This document shows positions 25,701 to 37,650 of a stretch of DNA of 64,000 nt, one piece after another. The notes below the pieces were generated by a model that saw only the letters and a program-made list of their open reading frames with translations, searched no databases and had not been told where the DNA came from. Source of the stretch: Sipunculus nudus (taxonomy: Eukaryota > Annelida > Sipuncula > Golfingiida > Sipunculidae); the NCBI GenBank assembly GCA_026874595.1, contig CM049314.1, positions 70,880,300 through 70,944,299 of the forward strand, written 5' to 3'. Each line of letters opens with the position of its first letter. Within the stretch, counting starts at the first letter, position 1. The translations under genes were made by a program, and so were the position numbers.

Positions 25701-26230
25701 CGGAGAAATCGCAGGAATTTGTCATTTGTTGGTCTAAAATACAGGAAAATGCACGAAAATATATAAAAACCACAGATAGTGTCATTAGTCTATCGCCACG
25801 TACAAAGCTTGTCATGGTTAATTGGCCCCAGACGACTGTGACTTTGTATATTTAGGTATAGAGTGTATGACCAGATAATTGTTTTTGCAAGATTTTGTTT
25901 ATTTTATAGAGTATCATGTTTAGCCGTTAGCATGAGAAACCCAGTAAGGAAGAACACTTGTGTCATTTAATGTCAATTTCAAAGCAGTTTAGTAATCAGT
26001 AGGTGCCACCTGCATTTTTTCATGTTCCTTTCTATGTAGCATAGAATTCGTGCGTACCGATCTTGTATGACGGTCTCCATAGTAACTGTGTCTGGTAAAC
26101 GATTTCTTAACAGCGAGTAGCTTTCCCGCGAAATCGTCTCCGGGGGCGTGTCCGCGTTAGGTTTGATGTGAAATGACAACGGACATCGTGGATGGAAGTT
26201 CTGATTGACGGAGAAGTCTAGCGAGAGTTG

Positions 26231-26253
26231 TGACGTCAGGAGTCTCATATAAG
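26231..26253 (+). promoter_or_regulatory. CRE-like site next to TATA-like element
   Basis: TGACGTCA at 26231-26238 is followed by AGTCT and CATATAAGG. A similar arrangement (TGACGTCA, TAGTCT, TATAAAC) occurs at 32262-32283. No plus-strand gene was recognised downstream, so function is speculative. Confidence 0.3.
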
Positions 26254-27149
26254 GCGTGAATTCCAGTAATCTTGATAATGAGCCGGCGCATTTTCAGGAT
26301 AGCTCTACATGCTTTTCTGTACAGGCGCACGGTACGGGTTGTACAATGTTATGACGTCACAAACTTAATATGCATCACAAAGGCTAAGCACGTGCTCCCA
26401 TTGTTATGGAAAACGTTACATTTTGTGCTGAGTGACCAACATAAGCTATTATATAACTAGAATACGGGTAGTCGACAAGCGACTATACTCTGTTCCGACA
26501 CCCCTGTCCACATAATTTTTCACGATATTGCTTTCAAATATATTTTATTTTCCACAAAAAAATAGCTTTAATCAAAGGAAGTAATGTGGCGATTTGTGAT
26601 GATTTAAATGGGCATGAAATAAATATACTTATTTTGCGACGCCGGGACGTTGACCTGTCGGGAAAGAGGTGCAAAAATGAAGGCGTCAATTCAAGTGTTC
26701 ATACCTGTTGATCCATGTAATGTAGGAGGGAAGTATATGTAACGTAATAAACGTAAAAATACCACTGTGACGTCATCAATACGAATCGTCAAGTGGATGT
26801 AATTTTAGTCCGCCACCTTAGGTCGTCATTCATATGTCGCAAGATTGTACATCTGTTCAGTCATTTTTCCTTCTGAATTAATCATATGGAATCCATACAC
26901 GGGACAGTATTAATTTGCTGTAAGATAATCGCCACATTTGTCTGAATTGCCTCTGGGGTAAATAAAGGTAAGCTTTAGTGTTTTGTTTAAAAAATATCAC
27001 GAAAAATCAGGTGGACAGGGATGGTGGAATAGAGCATACGTGTATCCGCCGAAATCAGAGTGGGACGTGTGAAGTGAGGCATTGATTGAGTGGCAAGGGG
27101 AAATAGATCGAGGTTTTTTTTTTGCATATTAGCATGGATGTCTGCAGCC

Positions 27150-27460
27150 GAAATGTGTATGTAAGTGGCACCACCTGCCACAAAATCCAGAAAGCTATCC
27201 AAGTTCGATACATATGCAAAATTTAGGCAGATAAGTCAAACCACTGCTTGTACATGAGTGATTTTATCCTACAGCAGACAAACAGAAGGACGCTGTGCAA
27301 AAATGGTTGCAAGTGGTGCCACCATTTTTATGTATGTTATAAAGCTATCCAAGGGCTACATTTGTGCAAAATGTTCAGCCTGATTGGTCAAACGAGTCCG
27401 AAGATATGTGGATTAATGCGTCAAAACATACGCACAGATGGACGCACTGGAGAGAGGTAA
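27150..27460. repeat. Dispersed repeat with GTGGYRCCAC palindromes
   Basis: Two units about 148 bases apart (27165 and 27313). Both contain GTGGCACCAC or GTGGTGCCAC, then AAGCTATCCAAG and TGCAAAAT. Related to 3540-3790 and 24765. Confidence 0.5.
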
Positions 27461-27939
27461 GGTCAGAGGTCAACGCAAAATATTGTGCACCAGTTCACAT
27501 GTGACCCGATAACCTTTTAAAATTTCGGAAAAATCTGTCCAGTGGTCTCAGAGTACTATTCCGGAAACGAACGCGGCGGCGGAACCCGGTCAAAAACATA
27601 GTATCCGCAAAACTTTGTTTAGGCGGACACAATTATACTGGTTAAGTTATCTGGTTATTTTTTTACTTTAATAAACATGATAAAAGGAAACTTAAATTGT
27701 TATAACTCATCATTCTCAAATAAAAAAAAAACATTGCATTTATAAAATGCTTCTTTTTTTGTAATACTAAATGAGCTACCTTGGTGGAGGTCTGCGCTCT
27801 CTCAGTGTTTTTGTAGTTCCATTAAGTTGTTGTTTTTGGTAAGGTGTGTGTGCAGCTGAGCTGTAATAAATTTCTCAATATAATTAGACACTAAATTAGG
27901 CTAAATTGGTAATAAAAATATTTCCCTCGTAACGTTAGT

Positions 27940-29646
27940 TTATATTCTTGAAGGGGGTTGAGGACATTTCGGCGACTTTTTTTCAGGATTGCAGGGAGAG
28001 TGCTTCCCATGCAAAGCAACACACACACATGTACACACATTGTCTCCACTACAAATCAAAGTAACAAACCTCCGTCTCCTGAACCAGCCTGGAAAAAAAA
28101 AGGAAGTAATTAAAATGTTAATAATCGCAGGTACATTTAATGGATATATGGAACGTGACCGAGTCCGGAATCAGTATATCAGAAACGAATACATCATTTA
28201 TGGGAACAAATAAAATGGGCACACTTACAGATAGCAACAACCACAGCACTGATGATCACGACGGTAAGAACTGCACAGCCAATAAGAATTTTTCCTACGT
28301 AAGTTAAATTATCACCAATCTCAATTCAGAATATTCTTTACAAAAGGCAATGACCAAATAACACAACGACTCAAAATGATTAAATGGAAATTAAATACAT
28401 TGATTTTAATTGCCTATAATTATATTCAGAATCCAATTTTTTTCAGAGAGGAATATTAATGCACTATTTTTTTAACAAATCTTATATTTATGACACATTA
28501 GACGATGTGAAAAACTGTTGATCATATTAATTGATATTCCCGTATAAGATATACACAAAATATTTATTAAAATAAAGCCAAATTGTATCACCAAAAAATA
28601 CATATTTATTTGCTTTGGTGGACTGTTGCTTACAATTTGCGCTTGAAACTGCCAGTTGAAGGCTTCCTATCAATTCTTCGGAGCCCGTTCCATTGACCAC
28701 CGGAACACATTTAACGATAGCATTTTCCAACTGATCCGTCGCGACTATATGCAGGACAGTACAATTTTCCTCCCGTTTTTGACCATTGACATACCACTCG
28801 CACCTGCAGCCGCTGCTATGTGCATCCAGTTTCACTGAAATCGTATAATTTTTCCCCTCCTGCCAGGGCATCTCTTCCGACGGCTCAAGAATAGCTATGT
28901 GTTAAATTATAATTGTGTCTCAAGTGGCAGTAGATCAACTATATAGTAAATAATAATAACAATTTTTGGCGCAGATAATTCATATCTACATAAAGGCTAT
29001 ACATATAAAATTATTATCGTCATGGAGATGCTATATTTTTTATCGATCAATATTTTTATTGATTTTATAGGTAAAACAAAAATACATTTTATTGAAAGTG
29101 GAGCTCTCTATTGTTCCAAAAAAAAATAAGGAACAAGGCAAAAAAAATAAGGTTTGGTTCTCAGGCACTATTTTTCAGAAATCAATGCGAACGGGCGGCT
29201 TTTTAATTTTTAATTGTTTGTATGTTTCGATAAATATATCAAATGATAAGGAAAAATCATGATAATAACAGATTTATTTTGCTAAACAAGTAAAAGCACT
29301 ACATAACAAAGGGAATTTAATCAAAATTGTATGGTATTATTTTCTTGAAAGAAATGTCCGAGCGGCTGGAGCTCAAAATTGGTAAGTTTCTATTGAAAAT
29401 CAAAATAAAAATTTTTGATGCGGGGGTTTAAAATTGACGCGGGAGGTACCTGAGAACCACAGCTTTTATTTATTTTTTTTGCCTAATTAAAAAAGACTGT
29501 GTTACGTGGTCACCCGAATCGAATCAGGTTTTAAATTCTCTTTGTATTCATTGAATATTACCAGTTTTTGCTTTCACACGGTGAATTCCATGACTGAAGC
29601 TCAAAATAAACACTGCCAGTGACAGATGAATGTAAAAGCGGCCCAT
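27940..29646 (-). CDS. Small type I membrane protein with one Ig-like domain (four exons)
   Basis: Minus-strand exons 29562-29646, 28634-28894, 28229-28270 and 27940-28088; all introns are phase 1, and the 537-nt sum gives 178 residues. Exon 1: MGRFYIHLSLAVFILSFSHG, a signal peptide. Exon 2: an Ig-like domain with CRCEWYVNG (first Cys and Trp) and AIVKCVPVV (second Cys), plus NYT, NCT and NGT sequons. Exon 3: FLTVVIISAVVVAI, a membrane segment; acceptor CTGTGCAG at 28271-28278. Exon 4: acceptor with a long pyrimidine tract, WFRRRRF stop-transfer, then a Cys-rich tail ending KCPQPPSRI and a stop. An alternative acceptor for exon 3 at 28295 would create a stop at the junction, so 28270 is preferred. 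The tail is the least certain part. Known single-Ig type I proteins act in adhesion or immune recognition; the role here is unknown. A MITE copy lies in intron 1. Confidence 0.68.
29134..29486. mobile_element. Harbinger-like MITE, copy 2
   Basis: Same family as 9322-9657 but inverted. Ends read GGTTTGGTTCTCAGGCAC and GTACCTGAGAACCACAGC. The interior matches along its length with scattered changes. It lies in intron 1 of the Ig-domain gene. Its ends are less alike than those of copy 1, so it is probably older. Confidence 0.65.
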
Positions 29647-30300
29647 GACTGTTCTCTGGTCCCTTGTTTTAAATACTTAAGCTGATAGAAATGACGAACG
29701 GGCTTTATCCTTTCCCACAAGAATACCTGAAAGAAAAAGACTAGTGTTTATGTATTTATTCTTGCCAAGTGCATAAAGCTGACATCCTAGTATATAGACA
29801 GATTGCCATTAAGTCGAAAGTAGTTGTGTTTGTGTATGTATGTATTCACCAAAATCGAGACAAGACTTTGACGTTCTTTTAAAACAGCTATGGCATGATT
29901 CCTTCATATCTAATAGCAATAATCTTGGGATGCACCTTGGGTAGGTCAGACACGCTGACTTTGTCCTCTGAGTATGTCCTCGTCATCCGGGTTTTCCCAG
30001 GTCCTTCTGCGACATTCTAAATTGTTTGGATGTCTTGTTTAACAAACAGGGACACTTGACATATTAAGAGTGGTTATTCGGAGGTTGTTATACGATCTGC
30101 TCTAGTGCTGATATCATATGCTTTATGAGTTCATTAAATGTTCCATGTTTAAATGTTTCGTATAAACACAGTTTTTTGCACTCCCTTGACATTTTAGGTA
30201 ATTTTCTACAAAACAATACCAAATCTTACATCATTTTTATCTTCATTTATTTCTAATTAACTGAGGGTTATTTATCATTATTTACCAGTTATATTAAGTG
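29647..30300. other. Upstream region of the Ig-domain gene
   Basis: Would contain the 5' UTR and promoter of the Ig-domain gene. No clear TATA or initiator could be assigned. No other gene seen. Confidence 0.4.
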
Positions 30301-30325
30301 ACTCTGTTTCTGTCTGTCTGTTTGC

Positions 30326-30327
<2 letters not shown>

Positions 30328-30387
<60 letters not shown>
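30328..30387. repeat. (TC)n(TA)n compound microsatellite
   Basis: TC run, then TA run, ending at the TGTAAC end of the adjoining element. Confidence 0.93.
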
Positions 30388-30391
<4 letters not shown>

Positions 30392-31191
30392 ACAGTGGTC
30401 CGTCTGTTAGTCTGCAGTTGGGTCCACTTCCTTGTCAAGTTCGTTTATTGAAGAGCGAATATATCAGCGAAACCAGGTTGTTGTACATGACGATTTATTT
30501 ATACAGTGCGGGTGCAGTATATACAGGGTACTTGTCTCTGGAACTGAACATAAGAAATAACTGTAGACGAACTGCCTACACGGAGAGTCAGCGCTGGTCT
30601 CTTTATAGAGACCAATTTAACCAGAAATATACGTAGGTAATAATATGAATATACATAAAGTACTTGGCACTAATGACTAGTGTGTCACTAAATACTTTAT
30701 CGACGGTTAAATACTTCGTATTTGAACTTTTTATGAACAAGTAATTCCAACAGTTATTCCTTCCATATATTACTTCGTTTCTTAAAATTTACAGAAGCAG
30801 CATAAACATTAGTATATAATATTTCTTAGAATAATAAGGACTACTTCTTGAATGATAAATCAACCTTTAGTCGCTATTTTATGACTTCGTAAGATACTCT
30901 GAAGAGGGCCTACCTGAACATAAGAAATAACTGTAGACGAACTGCCTACACGGAGAGTCAGCGGTGGTCTGAATCTCCTGGACAGTTCGCCCTGAGCATT
31001 CGCGGTGACCACAACTTTCCGCTCTATTACACCCGTTCATTACAACAGTTAATGATAACGAAAACCGGTCCCAAGGAGTGGAACTGGTTTGCAAGCAAGT
31101 ATGACCAGCAAAAACACGAAATTGCCAGCAATATGACCAATATATAAAGGGTACAAAATTGATGATAAGGTGCCTATATTGAACGAACCGT

Positions 31192-31197
<6 letters not shown>
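30387..31197. mobile_element. TA-bounded element with TGTAAC/GTTACA ends and internal direct repeat
   Basis: Begins TGTAACAGTGG at the edge of one TA run and ends CGAACCGTTACA at the edge of another. Inside, a 57-base block starting CTGAACATAAGAAATAAC occurs at 30544-30600 and again at 30914-30970 with one mismatch. The right part is homologous, inverted, to 12587-12745. No transposase. It appears to be a non-autonomous element inserted in TA repeat. Confidence 0.5.
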
Positions 31198-31251
<54 letters not shown>

Positions 31252-31257
31252 TATATA
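31195..31257. repeat. (TA)n microsatellite
   Basis: TA run bordering the element that ends CGTTACA. Confidence 0.94.
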
Positions 31258-31259
31258 AC

Positions 31260-32500
31260 ACTTCATTTCAACAAAGTTGCTTTGTTTTAGTATATACAAA
31301 GGTACTTGTGCTCCATAATTATTTCTCAAATAATATTTATTTATCCGACAGTTATACAGTACAAAATTTATTTAAATCTACTAATATTGTTCCCCCCCCC
31401 CCCCCCCCCAGTCAGCACGTTGTTTTCAGTGCATCGTCTTTCGTTGTCCGTCTGTAGGATGTCTTGTGAAAGTGATTACTGTTGAAGGCCTGCATGTTTT
31501 TTCCCGAAATTTAAACACAAATTGTACACAATTTGTACACAACACAAATTGTGCCAAAATCTCGAAAGAGTTCGATAAACTTGAACTTGACCTTCATCTT
31601 CAAGGTCAAATCTGCAGAAATGTAACTTTTTTGTGAACCACAAATTTGATACACGACTTGTTTGAAAAAAAGTTCTTGGACAAGTTTGGAAACCGGTGAT
31701 CTTGATCAGATTCTTCAAGGTAAAAAAACCGAATTATAGTTATTGTCTTGTGAACACAATAACTTATGATGTATTACGTATATTCCCCTAAGATTCGATA
31801 CAGAAGTTGTTTTCACTGCGTTCTCGAAATTGACCTAACCATGAACTCTATTTGACCTTAATCACATATTCATTCAATGAATAATCATGGGCAGAGCAGT
31901 GGCGAACAACGTACCAATCAAGTGTAAACAGTAAAATCACCTCGCAGAATTTGCAGAATTTGGGCGACTCTCCCAAATAGAACACGTGCACTGGTGTAAT
32001 CTGTACCAGTACCCCTACCCGCATGTTTTTTTTTCCGGAAAGCTATAAAAAAATTATAGGCTAAAGGTTGCTGGAGCTATGTCGCCTACTGCTGAGTGAA
32101 TAATAATGTCTTACCTTGCACTCACTTCGTACGATACAAATAATCCAAAATATGGCAAAAAAAATACACATGATTAGATATATTTATCACTGGTGAACAG
32201 AGAAACGGCAATTCCAGCTGATGGCTTCACTCAATGCGACTTCATTTGCGACCAACCTTTGTGACGTCACTAGTCTTATAAACATCTCTCGCAACCATAG
32301 ATATAGAAAGCCTTCTGTGTAGGAGCATTTTAAGGGCTCATTAGCATAATTACGTCAAAGGGGCGGTGCATATAGGCTGTGGTAGTGAGGTCAATAGTAT
32401 GGGTACTGGTGACCTTGGCCTTGATCTTCAAAAACAAATCTGAGCAATTCTAAGAGTATTGTGACCCCCATTTCTTTGGACAAATGGATTAAATTATAAT
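31260..32500. other. Spacer
   Basis: Contains a poly(C) run at 31391-31409, TGACCTT/AAGGTCA-rich sequence at 31585-31730 and a CRE plus TATA arrangement at 32262-32283. No gene recognised. Confidence 0.45.
32262..32283 (+). promoter_or_regulatory. CRE-like site next to TATA-like element
   Basis: TGACGTCA, then TAGTCT and TATAAAC; resembles the arrangement at 26231-26253. No downstream plus-strand gene recognised. Confidence 0.3.
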
Positions 32501-33320
32501 ATTTCTATTATGACATTCGACTGAACAAAAACGGCTTCGATATCAACCACCACATTGTGAAGGAGGGCTGGAGATTAGGAAATTACAAACATAGAGCGCG
32601 ACCCCACCCCATGTCTGTTTTGATCATGACGGAAAAGTGAATAGCTAGGAATGTGTAAACTATTATTACATAGAGAATTATCAAGCCATGTCTCATTTAA
32701 TGATATTAGATGTATTTGCGAGTTCAGACAAATGTTTGATCTCATCAAATATGTTGATCAAACTTCTAATATTCAGATGGACTAATTTGATCCCTTTTAT
32801 TTCTTTTATTTTTGCCAATATTAAATCACAATCGCTTTCATTAGTTATTTCATTTTACATTTATGAATCAGAGAGACATCAGCTTGGAGAAACGCTCTCT
32901 TTTGCATGTGAAGATAAAGAACAGCTAGCCGTCACTAGCTGAGAACACCCTACTTCAGTTGTTTTGCCGATCTCTTTTGAAAATGGGAATATTCAAGTGT
33001 TTCCTTACATGCTCTTGTTAGTTTGTCAACAAAACTGATTGTACCCAAGGTTGAAAAGTGAATACCATCTTTGCTTAAATTATTTACAGACATGTCAGGA
33101 TATCATTGGATAAAGCTTACATTCTCAAGTATTGAGCACTCTATCTCTAATTATTTGTTAATATCATCTACTCTTTTATTTATTTCTACCTGATTACCAG
33201 CAAACTGGTAGGATATGGCTGACACAATAATGCGATAGCTGCGTTGCTTATTTGCAAAGGAGTCCATAATCTTTGTATTTATCAAAACGTATCATGGAAT
33301 CATCATGGTCAGGTTATAAG
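32500..33320 (-). mobile_element. Non-LTR LINE fragment, endonuclease N-terminus
   Basis: On the minus strand at about 32590-32823 the translation reads KGIKLVHLNIRSLINIFDEI, then after a one-base shift SLNETWLDNSLCNNSLHIP and YSLFRHDQNRHG. These are the first blocks of the AP-type endonuclease of LINEs: N in LNIRSL, E in the NETWLD block. The remainder of ORF2 is absent downstream, so this is a fragment with a frameshift. Upstream sequence to about 33320 may be the preceding part of the same element. Confidence 0.65.
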
Positions 33321-35270
33321 TACCAATCTGCAGCAGTAAATGATGAAAAGGAAGCTTTTCCTAAAGAAAGAAACGGGAATATGCAGACCTCTTTAGTAGC
33401 AGAAGCGGACCCGAGAGGGATAAGATAACTTCCTTTTATTAAATAACATAAGTTAATGCATGTAGTCGAACAAGCGAGTGAATTTGTATCAGGCCAGGCT
33501 TATATGACACCTAAATGATCTTTCACTGAAATAAACGTTTCCTGCAAAACAAAGTCTGTATTTTAAACACAATAGGAGCTGCATTTATTAAAGCGATAAA
33601 CCTGTTTTTGATATTCAATAATGATTTCGCAATAGCTTACCAATTCTCACTATAATATAATACAATATTTCAGTCTGGAAAACTTCTTGGACTACAATGG
33701 TGTACATTTTAAAACAATTTAATTCCAGTTGTATTCGCCGGGTCTGACCAACCCCGATTTAGGAAGACTCCACGGCAACGCCCTATTTATGAGCACAAGG
33801 CATATGGCCACAGGCCACTTAGGAATTGTGTAGGATTTGTATTATAAATCATGCAATTCGTTCATAATAGTACTGTCGCGATGCATTGACTAATCGACTG
33901 ACGCATGAGGACCGAAACGATTATCACTGTACATTAAAATACGTGTACAATAACCGATGACTCTGCCAAGACTCGAAATAATAAAATAAAAGCAGCTAAA
34001 ATATAATGTTTTGTTAGTTGCATGAAGACGATGGGATTATTCTGTTTTCTGATGCAGATTTAACCCCCCCCCCCCCCCCCGCAAGAGGTGTTAAAAAGTT
34101 AAAACAGATTTTAGTTCTGTGTAATATTTCTTTCAATTATCTTACCTTTTACGCCTCTCCGATTAGAGCACCTGTCTTGAAATGACGCATATTACTGTGT
34201 GAATGTTTAATTAAATGCTAAAAGTGTTGCATTAAATTTTGGACCTTATCCGTATTCAATTGTTTCTGCTGGCGGGAGATTGTTACTTCAACTTAATTAT
34301 GACTGAGAGTTCAAACTAGGGCCAAATCATGCATTCTTTAGACTCAGTGGGTATACTCAACTTATTTATTATCAGCTCCAGAATGTGTACATTTGCACAT
34401 GTCCGCCATGTTAAGTGTATGCACATAGTTACACTGGCTTCCTTCCAAGATATTAAAAGCAGAACTTCAAGACCCACGACTCTTACGGATAAAAACAGTA
34501 ACAGCGTCCATATTACCTTTAGGTCACCTAATTGTCTTACTCGGCAATGGTTGTGTTTATTATTGGGAAGTCAATCTGTGGGTTGCTAATTATTTTTATA
34601 GAACACCCAAAGCTCAAAGGAATTTCCAATCGGTTCAGAAATTTGTTGACAGCACCTATATTCTATACTCGTCGTGGACAGACGTGTTTCAACTAAAACA
34701 ACAACAACAGTAACAATAACTATCTGAACAATAATCTTGTCACACAATACTATGACCTATAATATAGGTTGATCTGCTAATTTTCTTCTCATGCAGCATT
34801 AACTGAAAATGTGTCTTACAATACTGCTGACAAATATCCCATAACTATATGTGTCCTATAATAATCATAGCAATTAACCCTACCAGTTGAAAGATACCTA
34901 CAATTGATATCTTTAGTTTCATTCACACACAATCACCAGGTATATTTTATATCCAGATGGTATTATCACACTTGAAATATCTTAAGCCTCCCTTACAAGC
35001 AATGTGGTATCTTATTTCATGCCCCACAATATAAACCATATACCATAAAAATGCAGTATAATGTACGATTGCTTGTTACATATATATAAGCAGATATGCC
35101 TACACAAAAAAAAGGATTTACAAATCAGTACTTTGCACACTGAATGATAATACAGCAAATCCAATTGGCAATGGCACATATAAAAACCTTTTTTCAACAT
35201 TTTATAATGAACAACTGGCAAGGCTGGCTACATTCAAACCTATACAAATTATTCATGACATAAGGTCCAT
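33321..35270. other. AT-rich spacer
   Basis: No gene recognised on either strand. A poly(C) run lies at 34063-34080. Confidence 0.45.
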
Positions 35271-35279
35271 AGCTCAGAG

Positions 35280-36300
35280 TTTTTAGCTCAGCTGACTGAA
35301 CGTCATCTGAGCTATAGCGATCACTATATAGCGTCCGGCTGTCCGGTCTTCCTTTAAAAAGGCACAAATCTTCTAACATAAAATCCAGGGAGATCCATGA
35401 AAATCTCCTTGCAAAACTGAAATATGTTCTCTGTTATTCTTAATCTCCGAGCTATGGGGCTCCAAAATACCCCCCAGAATAATTTAAAATTTGATACAAA
35501 AGCTCCAGTATCTGAATAACTAATGCGTTGATTGCCATTATTCTTTGTATGCATCTATATCATCTAGTGTGTTATTAGTTCCTACAGACTGGTGGCGCCA
35601 CTTATATTTTTTCCCATTTTTACGCATTATTTCTCTATTTTTGAGACCTTCAACTGAAGAGGTCGTCCATTAACAGTGCACAAATCGTAAGAGTCGGACC
35701 TAGACTCTTCTAACTTTACATCTAGGGAGGTCCATTAAAAGTCTCCTTGGAAAGGTCTCTGTTACTTATATCCCCAGAGCTATGGGGCTCGTAAGTACCC
35801 CCACCCCGTTTGATACAAATGCTCCAGTATCTAAATAACTAATGCATTGATCGCCATGATTCTATGCATGCATAATGATCATTAAGTGTTCCACCAGTTT
35901 GTGCAGACTATAAGCGCCACCTATATTTTTTCGCTTTTTTTCTATTTTGAGACCTTTAAATGAAGCAGTCTGGCCGTGAATAGGACACAAACTGTAACCG
36001 TTAGATTTGGAATTTTCTAACATCAAGGGAGGTCTTAGGCAAATCTCCTTGGAAAGCTTAAATAAGTTATAGTGACTTTTATTCTGCAAGATATGTGAGA
36101 GGACATGATTTTGACATTGAGCACCCTATAGAGCAGATTTGCATGACTGGTTACAGTTAGGCCTAGAAACTAGAAACTAATTTGATGGACACAAATGGTA
36201 ACAGCTGGATTTAGAATAAGGTCTCTGTAAACTATACCTAAGGTCGGTTTGGCAAAATGCATGATTTTGAGCACTCTGGGAGTCATGTTACCCTTGTTCA
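35280..36300 (-). repeat. Tandem/dispersed repeat, about 300-340 bp unit
   Basis: Blocks GGGAGATCCATGAAAATCTC (35389), GGGAGGTCCATTAAAAGTCT (about 35726) and GGGAGGTCTTAGGCAAATCT (about 36027) recur with the following CTCCTTGGAAAG and CAGTATCTRAATAACTAATGC sequences, giving nearly three units. The left end TTTTTAGCTCAGCTGACT is the same terminus found inverted at 46450 and 57965. Members of the family also lie at 42370-43340. Confidence 0.65.
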
Positions 36301-37650
36301 AGGTTCCTTGAATTCAGCCAAGCATCATGGCCCATTGGCCACTTGTCACAATTACAACTATTTAAATGCGATATATATGAATGTTATCATATTCTCCGTA
36401 CAAGATTTGAATAACAGCCAGCTATTTCCCGTGAGGTCATACTAAGCAACTAAATCATGATACCAGAAAGCCTGACAGTGTCCTCATACTTGGACAACCC
36501 AACACAGAGTCCCTTAAAACATTTGGGATTTTCAAGCGGCCCAGCACGCAGGCCAACACAAAGATATAAATACATCCAGGATATAGGTGTTACATTAGCA
36601 ATTAAATCTCCTCATCTTGTGGAAACCCAGGTTTATTCTGAAAGGATCACCCTGCACGAACAAGCCATGAATGTTAAAATTGTAATAATAAATGATCGAT
36701 TTTGCCATGACTATAAGACCGGAGCTAGTTTTACTGAATTTACCTTATTTTTCAGCTGGAACATTTATTTATGTATCCTTTCACCAATAGCAGTGCCCAT
36801 AAAATGACTGAATTCACGGAGTTTCTGTTGTGCCGAGCTTTCAGTGAAGCTACATATTCATTTTGACTTCGGGCCACATTCTTCTATCATAGGCCCAGGA
36901 GCGAGGATTATGACGTATCTGTTACACACCCGGACGATAACAGTCACGGGTCATGACCTCTCGCCTGGGTCGGGGGTTCAGCTGGGCTTAAGATCAAAGA
37001 CGATTAGACAGACTTTTTCAAAGTTTATCATCAGTTTTGTGCAATTTCATTCCATTGTAAATATGTTTCATTCTATTGTAAATGTGTTTCGTTTGTTTTA
37101 ATAAGATAACCTTAATGAACTCGGATGAATATACATAAATGCAATAGAAATATTGACGTTTGTCTTATCTATTTGATAGTTATAAGCTTAACCCAATGGA
37201 ATCTCTCACTCTGTAATTCCCCGCTCATGACCTCGATATCAACCAATCTCAGATACTGTAACATATGCATCACTGAAATTAATTCCACCTACCAGTCATA
37301 AGGCGTATATTTTATCATGCATTTATTTGTCATAATTGCTTATGATCCCGTAAGATGTTAAACAAAACTTGAACGAGATGTCAGAAATTGATTTATTTTT
37401 CTATAAGCGAATTTTTTAATATCACGGTAAAAGTGATTAATTAAGAAATTTTACGGACCCAGTGCAGAAATGTATACGTCGAGACGAGTAAGTCCTGTCG
37501 ATGTCACTCAGTGTTAGAATATTATTTTCTCACAAGTAATGACAATAATGTTCTAGTTAATATTAAAAGCCTCATTCCAAAATAAAAAAAAAATAAAACA
37601 ACAACCGGTAGCAATAAATTTTATTCACATATAACATATATGTGAGATCA
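36301..37650. other. Spacer
   Basis: An open frame at 36457-36807 (116 aa) has no recognisable motif and no supporting signals; not called as a gene. Confidence 0.45.

Larger units (their letters stand above)
22751..27939. other. Spacer between Gypsy fossil and Ig-domain gene
   Basis: No convincing exon. It contains AATTC-rich low-complexity sequence at 25310-25425, three CRE-like TGACGTCA octamers (26231, 26352, 26768), a CRE plus TATA arrangement at 26231-26253, and a GTGGCACCAC-type repeat at 27150-27460. Confidence 0.5.

Noticed and set aside
26000-26248. 89-residue minus-strand frame next to the CRE/TATA pair
   Set aside because: No recognisable domain and no splice support; the promoter-like elements point the other way.
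36457-36807. 116-residue open frame
   Set aside because: No motif, no splice or promoter support, composition like spacer translation.
37440-37520. Second hammerhead near the PLE 5' side (GTCCTGTCGATG)
   Set aside because: The CTGANGA and GAAA cores are absent, so only the cleavage-like word remains.
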